This document shows positions 24,173 to 35,159 of a stretch of 64,000 bases of DNA, piece after piece. How positions within the stretch are numbered: position 1 is the first letter of the stretch; the number at the start of each line of letters is the position of its first letter. Where the stretch lies: contig CM034131.1 in assembly GCA_019914995.1 (NCBI GenBank), positions 8,030,501-8,094,500 of the forward strand, read 5' to 3'. Origin of the DNA: Acanthochlamys bracteata. Its lineage: Eukaryota; Streptophyta; Magnoliopsida; Pandanales; Velloziaceae. Under the pieces are notes generated by a model, which made no database searches, was not told where the DNA came from, and saw only the letters and a list, made by a program, of their open reading frames with translations. The position numbers and the translations under genes were made by a program.

Positions 24173-26702
24173 ATTAGGATCTCTTGGAAGCAAAGTTATT
24201 TTAATTAGGCAAGCCCTCGTAATACTATAATTCTTTAAAAGATTAGTGAGTTTGTTTAAACAGTCTTAGTCTTCTTTTGAGAATCTCTTAATAAAGTTAT
24301 GAGTGCTTGATCAAGAACAAGGAGATATAGACTCTCTTGAATGAGTTGAGGTTTGATAGGACCTTAATCTATCAAGGTGTAGACCATCTCTGACATGTCG
24401 TAGGTGTGATAGGGCCTATTGTCCTATCACTTTCACATCATTGCTATAGGTGGGAAATGGTCTTCTCAGTTTTCCAGTGTCGATATACAATTGTGGCAAG
24501 CCATGCTCAAATGTAAATGTATTGAGAGATAACGAATGAACAATGTTGAGCTTCAGCATTGCGCTAATGAGGTATTTAAGCCCAGCAAGGACATGTACCT
24601 TGACGTGTAATTGCTCATTAATTGCTTCTGTTCCCAAAAGACCTAATCTAAAAGATATGCGAGTGAAACTCATTTTAAATATAAGTTGGTGGTATATGTT
24701 AGCTCATGGATAAGAGGATATGCAGTTCGATTGCATAAACATGAGAAGGTTTTTGTGCTAATATAAACTACTATTGAATACGGTATTCAAACATAAGAAT
24801 GTGTTTATTTTTTGAGTTAATGTTGTTTTCAGTTTGCTTACCTGTTCTTTGATGGCTGCTTCACTATTTGTTGCACTTCTTAATTTTGGCAAGCACTTAA
24901 AGAGTTTTTGAGATCTGCTGATGAATGCAAGTGTTGCATGCCACCTTATTTCTCAAAGCCAATGTGGCATCCAAGTCCCACTGTCAGTTAGCACTGCAAG
25001 AAACTCATTAGTGACATAGAATTGACATCTGTGCCGTGCCACCATCTACTTAGGCAAAGGATGTTTAGATGTGTACATGTCAAAAGTCAGAAATGAGACA
25101 AAAAGTCGAACATTTTAGAAATCTGGCTGTTAAAGAGAAAATCACTGCTTAAAGATTAAATTCACTGCTCATCATCATGATCATCTTGATGTTTTGGTGA
25201 ACCTGCATTGGAGTTCCCAAGTATGAGCTTTTGGTGTTATGATTTGCAGGTTGCTGGCTTACCTACCAACATCGAATTCCTCCAACAACTTGCAAACCAC
25301 TGGGCTTTTGAGAAGGGTCTTGTGGAAACCCATTTCATCGAGCATTTTAAAGACGACTTGTTTTTTAATAAAGTAGATGAAATTGCAAGGGAAGAACTTG
25401 CCGCTAAGTTCAGTGCTAGCTTAGTTGCTGCTTGTATATGCAAAAAAGAGCACTTTACTTCTTTGAAGACTTTACCAGGTAATCTATTTTGCCGTATCTT
25501 TTATGATAGCAAGCTTTTACTTCTTCTAACCAACAAGTAAGGCCAGCTGGGGACAATTTGCTTCCTCTGTGGTATTCGACTCCTCCTTTCCGGATGCATC
25601 ACTCTGCCAAGCACTCTGTGGTACTTGAGTGGGACAAAGAAGTTACTGCTGGCAAGCAGGACGTCTTGAAACTTATTGTAACATGCAGTTCTGACGGGAG
25701 CTATAACATTGAGGTAATGAATGGGCAAATTACTATGATTATATACCCAATGAATAGGGAACATTGTATATCCAATGATAAGGGAACATTTCGAAAGTTG
25801 CTAGCACAATCAAAGAATAGCTTCAGAAATGCTGTTACGTGCATGTCCACACAATGTCTTCCTGATGCACGCAGTCCCAGTATAATTTTGTTAATTATTC
25901 TCTTAAATTTATAATACATGGAATGTTTTTCTGGCTGTAAAATGATAGAACACTTTTGCCAGGCTGAGGATGACAACTTCCCTGAAGTATCGGTAAAGAC
26001 TGAATATATAGGAAGTCACAAGTTCAGGGTTGAAGCCAATGGATTGAGCATGGATGTTAGTCTGGCTGAATACACTAAGGTCATTTAACCTTTTATTTCT
26101 TCTTGATCTTCAGAGGTCACTCAATTTTTTATCCTCCATCTCACTCTCTCTCCTTTCTTCTCAGAATCTAATCTGTTGATACATCTGCTTATGTTCAAGC
26201 ATGCAGCTGACCTATAATTTGTAGCCTCCTAATATTCATCTCATGAAGCTTCTATGTAATTTAACAGGATACAGCAAAGCATATACATATCTGGCATGGC
26301 AAGCATCATCATCATTTTCGACAATCTGCAGCACCTCATGAATCAACTGAAGAAGGCTCTCAACATGAGCCTAATTTTGAGAGGGCTTCCCATCCTAAAG
26401 GGACTGTTGTGGCTCCTATGGCTGGTCTCGTGGTTAAAGTTTTGGTAGAGAATGGCTCTTCCGTGCAGGAAGGTCAACCTATTTTGGTCCTAGAAGCTAT
26501 GAAGATGGAGGTTTGTTTTAATCCTTTTTACTTTTGTTGGTATGTTTTCTTTGTTTGCTCAAGATTTCTCAAGTCATGAACACTGTTCCAGCATGTAGTT
26601 AAATCACCTTGTGACGGGTATGTGGATGCGCTGCAAGTTGCTGTTGGCCAACAAGTGTATGATACTAGCATTCTTTTCAGAATTAAGGTAATGTCTATTT
26701 GA
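20542..26702 (+). CDS. MCCA: Methylcrotonoyl-CoA carboxylase subunit alpha, mitochondrial (biotin-containing), fifteen exons
   Basis: Exons: 20542-20883, 21059-21180, 21268-21415, 21730-21867, 22667-22762, 22843-22902, 23064-23156, 23266-23377, 23638-23742, 23813-23949, 25250-25478, 25538-25713, 25963-26079, 26268-26510, 26592-26702. This gives 742 residues, close to known plant MCCA. The first 35 residues are Ser/Arg-rich, like a mitochondrial targeting peptide. The biotin carboxylase domain opens with [14 protein letters not shown]. The ATP-grasp glycine loop THGGGGKG is at about 198-205, and the signature [15 protein letters not shown] starts at about 327. The C-terminal carrier domain contains EAMKME, with biotinyl Lys about 704. 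With the beta subunit it carboxylates 3-methylcrotonyl-CoA in leucine breakdown. The exon 12 acceptor (AACAAG) is atypical; 25514 is an in-frame alternative. The end is uncertain: either read-through to TGA at 26700-26702, or splicing at AAG|GTAATG to an exon near 28081. Confidence 0.93.
24139..24170 (+). repeat. T32 homopolymer inside MCCA intron 10
   Basis: An uninterrupted run of 32 T follows a CTTT-rich microsatellite inside the longest MCCA intron (23950-25249). On the opposite strand it reads as a poly(A) tail, which would fit a retroposed sequence inserted in antisense orientation to its right. No SINE promoter boxes or target-site duplications were recognised, so this may also be a simple slippage tract. 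Confidence 0.7.
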
Positions 26703-29446
26703 TGTTTCTAACTCTGACACTAGCACTTAAAATGTTCATAAGTATCCTTAACCTCCTAGTCATATGGCATTTGCTGATAAAATTATTTTTCTTAAAATAA
26801 ATGTGGAAATATTTTTGTTAATGATTAGCAAGTTGCAGTTTCATCTCAGAAAAAGCAAGCTGCATTTTGTGTCATTCATCTGCACTTGTGTACTCGGAGT
26901 TTCTAACACGCCTAAAGAACAACTATACTGTTCTGGGTCCATGCTATTTAAATTTGTACTGTTTGTTTTTTCCTCCTTTGAGTAGTTTAGAGATAACTAC
27001 TATATCTTATTTTATCAGCAAGTTTTAGCTGTTTGGTCAAACCCAAAGTTTTCCTTCAAAATTTAGGTCTCGCTGCCCTTATGTTTCTATTTTTGGTTTT
27101 CGTTTTAAAATTTTTGATGAACGGAAGGTTTTCTTTTTTTTCTTTTGTAAAAAATTGAAATCAAAATCAAAACGAAAGCATAACTTTTTCCAAATAATCT
27201 GTAACATTTTATTCAAAGAGGTACTAGTGTCCGATGTCTCTCCAATATGTTTGTTTGTTCGTTTACCTGCTTGATGGTATTTCTGATTTCTTCTATAGTT
27301 GCGATAACCAAAGTACTTTGCTCTAGGACAAGTGACGTGGTTATGTCTTGGAAAGTATTCTACACAGTAATTGGAATGTGCCGTTTGCTAGAAGTTTGGG
27401 AGAAAGAACTATTTGTACTGATGTCAATGTCATGCCTGCTTTCATTGGACCTCATTTTGCATGACAATGTCTCCGCAGTTATGTTAGACTATTCAAATAC
27501 TGATGAAGAGCTTGTTAATAAAAACTTAGCTGTAATTGAAATGCAAAGGTGCTTCTTGATTTGTTAATTTCTGGCTATTTGTTGTAAAGCTTCTGTTCAA
27601 CACATTTCTGTAGCTGTAAAACCCATATTGCATTCTATTTTGGTGAGTTGTTTCCTGCGGACAAAACATCTTGTTTTTCTCCTCGTTCGATCTTTTACCG
27701 TGGACAGCTTTTTCTTTTCAACTATTCTCATGGACAACGATACGTTACTCACACAACGTTTTATATTTTTTGCGGCGCTCTACTCGATCACAAGCAGCAT
27801 GTTGCCTAGTTCTTTTCTCATTCAGCAACAATAGAACGTTGAATATCCGATAGGATATGTTTTTGTGCTAAGTATTATTTATCTGATAGGCGTCCTACGC
27901 ATATCTGAATATTCGATAGGATATTTCCTGTTTTTCTTCTCGCTTGCATTTGCTGTCTTCTTCCCATTGAAGCCATGAACTTTCCATACCTGCCGCTACT
28001 CATTATACCATGAGATTTTATGATCTGATGTTACTTCTGTTTCGGGTTCTAATCTATTATTCCTTGCTGACTACATTGCAGTTATCGGTGTAATTAAGTT
28101 TCCATGACTGATTTTTCTTTCAGAAATTTTGGTGAAAAACAGTTGTTGTATTGTTCTCAAACTCTCAATTGAAAATAAAATTGTCGTCTAGGAAAATTTA
28201 TTCATCAATTCATCAACAGCATTGCTTGCGTCGATTTGTCTAAAACTGATAAAGCAGTTGACTCTTTTTTGTGACGTGATGATCAATTAAATCTTCTTAT
28301 TATCTCGACATCTTCAACTTTTAACAAGTCTGCTTATCTTCAAAAACCAATAATTTTCTTTGTTTGTTTATGTTCTTTGATTGTTTGGTCGAGGGAAAGA
28401 AAGATCACATGTTACCATTTTTCCTTTTCAATATTAACTATCGATTGGCGTGTAAAGCTAATTATGTAGTTAGCGTCTCTGACCAAATAGATAAAGAAAC
28501 AATAAGTTGATAATAAATTCCAATCTTGGGCGGTGGTTATCTTCATTGGAATTAACCCTATTAGCTGAGGATACTTTTAGTCGCAATGTTGGACCGTGTT
28601 CGTTTTATTAAAACGGATATTGTTTGGATTTGAACAGCATCACAAGTTCACAACAGTACTGAAAGTGATTCAAGACTGAAGATAATAAATAGTTCAACCA
28701 GATTCCGAACCCAATCACTGCCCAGCCGTGCTAATAATTCAGACTCGGATTTACATAACCCCAAAAAAACATACATAAAGGAACTGAAAGTGGGTTCCAA
28801 CGGGTGACGTTAAAATATTACGAACGCGTCCCCTATATGCCTTTTGCTTTTTATTAGCTTCGGCAACTCTTCTTCGATCAATTCATTGGCTCCAAACTTC
28901 GCCACATCTCTCTCTTCGCTCATTCTTCTTTCTTCTTCTTTCGGATTTCCAACAATTACTTTTTTAATGTTTTCTCTTGATTAAAGGCTTGTTTTTGTTC
29001 ACTGTTCTTGAATTTCCAGTATAAACCACCACCGTTGTCGAATTTGGTCGAGTGCTTTTTTGGCACGTTTGTGATTCCGGTTTCTTGGAGTCCTAATAGC
29101 TTGCTGAATACTTTTGAAAATTTAGGTTTGAACAGAAGTTTCTTATGTCCCCTTTTTTAGTCTTATAACTGTTTTGAAGTACCTTTATCTCTCAATATAT
29201 ACCTAAGTATTGGTTTTTTTTGAAGTTTGTTTTAAGATTTCTGTACTGGCAGAGTGGAATTAATTTATCGATAGGTTTTTTACCAACTTAATCAGTTGGA
29301 ACTAGTTTTTTGAAAATTTTGGGTAGTATAAGTTTGCTGATTTAATCCAGATAGGGTAATTTTATCTCTGGTTGACTTTAGTTACGTAGATAGACTATAT
29401 CGGTTTGGTTTTTAGGGGAATTGGTGATTGGGAATTTTGGGGGAAG
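26703..29446 (+). other. Spacer between MCCA and the Raf-like kinase, with probable 3' UTR/terminal intron and kinase 5' leader
   Basis: No independent gene is supported; the longer ORFs near 27247-27567 lack any family signature. A strong acceptor with a long pyrimidine tract ends at about 28080 (CATTGCAG), immediately followed by TTATCGGTGTAA, and could be a last MCCA exon. An imperfect 18-bp direct repeat lies at 27841-27858 and 27907-27924. From about 28840 the sequence becomes TC-rich and probably holds the kinase 5' leader, which seems to contain an intron. Confidence 0.45.
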
Positions 29447-32400
29447 ATGAAATCGGAGAAAGGGGGGAAGGACGCGATCGATGAGGCGAAGGAAAGCGGA
29501 ATGAAACCTAAGCTGAAGGAATTTCGAAGTTTTGGTGACAAAGATATGTTCTTCAGAGCTGATAAGATTGATCTTAAGAATTTGGATATACAGCTAGAGA
29601 AGAAGCTATCCAAGGCTTGGAGCAAGGAGAAGGATCTTGATAGGCCAAAGGAGGACTGGGAAATCGATCTCTCTAAGTTGGAAATCCGGTATGCAATTGC
29701 TCATGGAACGTATGGATCTGTGTATCGTGGCACGTATGATGGGTTAGATGTTGCAGGTACGCAGCTCAGTTTATAATGTTTAATTATTGTGTACCTAGTC
29801 AATATACACCTGAATTGTTATTATATTATGTACCTGCTGTGGTTTATGTTGCATTTGCTTACTGTTTTTAGAATTAATGCCAGTGCTCATGCTGTCTTTA
29901 AAATGGCTGTTAGTTTTTTACCTATGTTTTGTTGATTTTGGATGATTGAAAGTTAAGTCGCACTCTTTAACTGTAATGCTATTGCTGCTTATCTGCCTTA
30001 AGCTTCAAGTTTCAAGCTTGAAATTGCTCCCACAAGAAGATTATCTGTAAATATCTTGTACAGATATTGTCCGGTCTATGCATAGCCTGGGACCTCTTTT
30101 TCGTTCATCTAACAACATTTAGTAAACTTTCAGGTGTCTATGCAAGAGCTGATTGCATTTTTGCTGTCAATCCTAAACTAATGTAGATATTGGTTCCTCA
30201 GTTCTAGCATCTTAGTAAGTGTTAATGATAGACTGCACGTCATGGATCTTCAAAATTACCCTTTGTTTACTTTGTGCGAAGTTATGACTTGATAATATTA
30301 CTCATGGGTGGTACTCCAGAATATCTCTAAAGTGTTCTTTAGATAATTCTACTATGTATATCTTCTTCATTTTTGTATTAGCTTTTGTTGACCTTTGTTG
30401 TGTGTTCCTGTCATATCTCCTTTAGTCAATCAACCTGATATTGTGTCCTTTCTTGTTTTCTTTATTCACACTTGAAAGATACTGCGTTTCATCCCCTCAT
30501 ATAAAGAATTTCTGGAGCTTAAACGTATACAGAATGGAGCTTGCTTGACCATACGTGAAATTGTTCCAAACTAGAATGACTGTAAAAACATTATACTCAC
30601 TGACTTTAACTTAGTATGTATCGATTATGATAAGGTAAGGGACCTTCTTCCTTAAGGATGGAGTTCTATTTCCAATAAACTTTGTAGTCACTGGCTTAAA
30701 ACGTTTTAAAGGGAATACGTAAAATGGATGAAAATCTTAATTATCACTAAGAGTCCTTTAGTGTCTAATTCATGACAAGGTCCTGAAATAAATAAGTTAC
30801 AACTAGCACTTATATTTCATCAATACATACCATTTTAAAGCAACAATTGATTTCTTAAAAATTAACGAAAGAACAGAACTTTTCGTATGTTAGGCTACAT
30901 AGTTGACCCATTAATGTAATAGTTCCAATCAATCGTACATATTTATATGTTTAATTATGTATATAGCGTGCACTCATATAAACATGATGTGTTTTGTAGT
31001 TACAAAAAAAAAAATTTTAAAAGCTGTTAAGAAGGTTTAAGTGTTTAGCAACTCTTTCCACTTTTTAGATGCCGATGTAAACTAGCCTAAATTTACATAT
31101 GCGAGTGAAGTGATGCCTTCTAGATGATCGAATATGACATCAGCTTAAATATATCTAGCAGTTTCTATTACTGTGTTTTCTTAGGTACTACAAGTAGAGT
31201 GAGTGTCTTTTAGATTCCCTTAATCCTTCTGCCTGCTTTTGGAGTCTGAGGATGCAATCTCTCTTAAAAGAATGATGCTCTGCAGATGTGAAATAGTCAA
31301 TAACATAAGTTGTTAAATAGTTCTTTTTCTATATGACCTGCGTTACAGTGAAGATACTGGATTGGGGTGAAGATGGCTTTGCAACTGAAGCAGAAACTGC
31401 CAATCTTCGGGCATCATTTCGACAAGAAGTTGCTGTTTGGCATAAGCTTGACCATCCCAATGTAACAAAGGTTGCTGTTCATGGGCCATGCATTTTTTTG
31501 TTTAGGATTTTTTTGCACATGGTCTCATTGCATTTTTTTTTCAAATGCCTATTGCCATCCGATAATATTTATCTTTCTGGGTTAGTTCATTGGAGCATCA
31601 ATGGGAACAACAGATCTTAAGATCCCGAAGAAGGATGCCAACAGCAGCAGTGAAAATTCTCTACCAGCAAGAGCGTGTTGTGTTGTTGTTGAGTATCTTC
31701 CTGGAGGAACCTTGAAGCAGTATCTTATAAAGAACAGGATCAAGAAGCTTCCTTATAAAGTTGTGATTCAACTTGGATTGGATCTGTCTAGGGGGTTAGT
31801 AGTCCTAGTGAATTCATATTTGAATGTTTTGAGCTAGAAGACAAGTAACCATTTAATGCATACTTTTGTGCAGGCTGAGCTATCTACACTCAAGAAAAAT
31901 AGTACATCGGGATGTCAAAACTGAAAATATGTTGCTTGATGCACACAGAAATCTTAAAATTGCTGATTTTGGTGTTGCCCGTGTTGAGGCTCAGAATCCC
32001 AAGGATATGACTGGGGAAACTGGTACTCTTGGGTATATGGCTCCAGAGGTATAGAGCTATCAACACTAACCAGCTCAAATCTGATGTCTTAGGCTAGAGG
32101 AAACATTTGTTATTGATCCTTGAATAATTCATTAATGTTAATGGCATGTGCAGGTCCTAGATGGCAAACCGTACAATCATAAATGTGATGTGTACAGCTT
32201 TGGTATATGCTTATGGGAGATTTACTGCTGTGCCATGCCGTATCCTGATCTTAGTTTCGCTGATGTCTCTTCAGCTGTTGTGCGACAGGTAAAACTCATT
32301 TAAGTTTCCAAGTTAGTGCATGCCCTTCATCTTACAACAAAGCTGTGCACGAATTCGTTAGGGAACCGTTTCTTGTTGACGCATGCCCTGGACCATGATT

Positions 32401-33592
32401 TTAGATTTTGGCCGAACCAATCCTTCTACGCTGAAACCAATCGGTTTTGGTCCATGATGAAACTGTTGTGGGCCTGGTTTCACTGCCAGCCTATTTCTGT
32501 CTAAAATTGATGTTTTGACACCAAAAATGGCCCGAAACCATATTGCTTTGGCTGATGCTAAAAAGAGCTTCTTGTAAGTAAGCACTAATTAAGGTGGTGG
32601 ACATGGATTTCTTTATTTTTACTTTGGTTACATAATTTAGTAATTTATAGTTCAAAACTGTAAAATCTATAGAAGATCCAAGAAAATAGGAACGTATTAA
32701 ATTATTAAATAGTAATTTAAAAACCGACCTCAAGAAAATTGGAATAGCTAGAAGATATAATAAGAAACATATTAATCTGTTAATTATGTATATCTATCCA
32801 TATAAATTGATCGAACTTTAGCTGATTTTACTCAAATTTTATTTAGATATAATAGTTTTGCTTACTCTATTCTAGGATGGTGAAAAAAACTGACAAAAGA
32901 TAGAGGGCTTACTCTATGATTTCTAGAAATTATTGTTTCTAGTAATTTATGATTTTACTGTATAACTTTGAATTAATGTTTCAGGTAATATACTTTAATT
33001 TAATAAATATGATATTATTTTGAAATATGCGGTGATGTTGTTTTTTATTGAGTTTATTCTAACAATTGCATGGATTTAAGGTTTTAAGTTTTTGCCATAG
33101 TTGTATAATTAGATAATATAGGTCATGATTATTATTTAAATGATCAAAAAAGAATATATTTGACTAATTCTAGGATGCCTGAAACTGATAGTGAGACCAC
33201 CGAAACATCCGAAACTTGATTAATACCAAGACTGAAACTGATACTTCATACCTTGCTCTAGATTATGGAGATTTTTCTTTCATTAAGTGGTGTACTGTTA
33301 GCTTTGCTAATGCAGTAAAACACCAGAGGTGGAGACTTATCTAAGCAAACTGAAAATAATTTTACAATTACTATACCATGTGCAGAATCTACGACCAGAT
33401 ATTCCCCGATGGTGCCCCAGTGCACTTGCGAGCATCATGAAGAAATGCTGGGATGCCAATCCAAATAAACGACCTGAAATGGATGAGGTTGTGAGGCTTT
33501 TGGAGGCAATTGATACAAGCAAAGGAGGTGGGATGATCCCCGAGGATCAGGCAACTAGGTGTTTCTGCTTCCGTCCAGCACGTGGTCCATAA
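29447..33592 (+). CDS. Raf-like (MAPKKK group C) Ser/Thr protein kinase of the MRK1/CBC clade, six exons
   Basis: Exons 29447-29756, 31349-31470, 31586-31794, 31874-32048, 32154-32288 and 33386-33592 give 385 residues. The N-terminal segment [19 protein letters not shown] is typical of the clade. The kinase domain spans about 77-365: glycine loop [11 protein letters not shown], catalytic Lys about 105 (VKILDWGED), HRDVKTEN at about 225, DFG at about 245, and the P+1 region [10 protein letters not shown]. The C-terminus [10 protein letters not shown] is diagnostic of this group. Relatives include Arabidopsis MRK1, CBC1 and CBC2; the CBC kinases act in guard-cell blue-light and CO2 signalling. 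That role is not shown by the sequence for this gene. An in-frame ATG at 29405 would add 14 residues; I chose 29447 because the following residues match the family start. Introns 1 (about 1.6 kb) and 5 (about 1.1 kb) are long. Confidence 0.92.
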
Positions 33593-35159
33593 ATGAAGAT
33601 GATTACGTTTCTCTTGTTCTTCTCGGTTTGTACAGTAGTAGTCCTGGCTGCGCTGATCCTTTATGTGCACGGGCTTTTCGTTTGTGAAGTTATAGAAGCA
33701 GGTCGGATGTGTTAATAATTTCCAGAGTTACTTGGATCTTTTCATAAGGCGGTGAATGGATTTCTGGTTAGGTTCATACCTTGTTTCCTTTGAAGATTGT
33801 CTACTTCTGTCATTGTATCCACCTGACCACAGAGTTGTAGTCGTGTAGATATATTTTGGCTTGTTGTAAAAACATAAGATTAAATGCTGCCTACAGCCAA
33901 TTTAGTATATAAATGAAAATGCAGGACTTCATATTGACACAACAAATACAACTTCTTTTATACACTAGAGCTTGTTTTAATCGGTAGGAAGCTGAGTTTT
34001 ATAAAATTAAATTCGGTGGAATTGAGGTCGATAAAAATGAATTACTAAAAGCGATTTCGAATTTAAAATCTAGCAAAAGTTAGTGTAATTGAAACACATC
34101 TATAATGTTTGACGAAGAATAGCAATTCAATGTATTAATACGTTAGTCTAATGTGATTTTTTAGCTTAAATGATGACAAAGAGTAGTAATTCTTACACGC
34201 AACTTTATAGACTCTGCTTTTTCTTTATATTGCGTAAACTGAAACTAAAGAAATCTCCTCTATGAAGTTACGCAGAAACCTAGCAAGATATCTCAAGTGC
34301 AGTAGAGGGATTTCTATAGTTGATAAATAAAGACTCTTATGATTATTCACATAAATAAACTCCTATGTATTCACGGACTATCTACGTTATCACTGATTAT
34401 CTTAGATTATCATTAATTAAGTAATTCATTTTTAATTATACACGCGCAGTTCCATAATCGATCTCTTATAAACATTCTCACGCTCCTCTAATCGATTTAC
34501 TCCGAATTTTTAAAAAAAAAAAATTGTGTTTTTCGCTTCCAGATGAGAATAGTTAAATTAAGAATGTGCCTGTGAATTCTCTCTACATTGAAATAAATTT
34601 AATTGAAAAAGATGGTTTTGGAACTTACGAAACTTTTCAAATTTTAAAAGATACTTTTGGAACTTTAATAAAGGGCAATATCAGGAAACGAAGTTACACT
34701 CATGAAGAAATTCTCGTTTCTTCAACTATAGATGATAAATATTATCATTTCACTTACAACTATAATTCATCATTATCTCTACAACTAATGGATTCCACGT
34801 CGGCAGCACTTTATCTTCACACTTCAATAATCTCGATTAATTAAAGGGCCATAAACAGTCCTTTCTGAATTTAACCCTTAATTACTTCGAATATACACTT
34901 TCTGGATGTTACACAGATTTCCGGGGAAGTTCATCTATTTGTATGTAGAAACCTGCAATTTTGCAGATCCAAAACCACACCGGTCCCACATAATTCTACG
35001 TTTCACTCCATCACTCCCTTAAACCAAGGGTAATTTCGTAATCTCAAGCTTCATCTTCCCCACTACATATACAGCTGGTACAAGTATGAACGAGCGCAAG
35101 CTCCAGAAGCCTTTGCTATATTTTTCTTCTCCACATTTTCGTGTAACTGAATTGAATCA
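33593..35159 (+). other. 3' UTR of the kinase, spacer and promoter of the methyltransferase gene
   Basis: The first 300 bases after the kinase stop are probably its 3' UTR. The middle part is AT-rich and shows nothing recognisable. An ORF of 92 codons at 34566-34844 has no family signature and unremarkable composition, so it is not called. The last 200 bases are the leader and promoter of the next gene. Confidence 0.45.

Noticed and set aside
27247-27567. 106-codon hydrophobic ORF downstream of MCCA
   Set aside because: T-rich DNA readily gives hydrophobic frames. No family motif, and the ORF is overlapped by a plausible MCCA terminal intron.
32341-32600. Possible transposon fragment in kinase intron 5 with repeated ACCAATC and GGACCATGA-like pieces
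   Set aside because: The repeated pieces are short and lack consistent ends; not enough to call an element.
34566-34844. 92-codon ORF on the plus strand before the methyltransferase gene
   Set aside because: No recognisable domain, no splice partners, AT-rich composition equal to the spacer. Length is within chance for this region.
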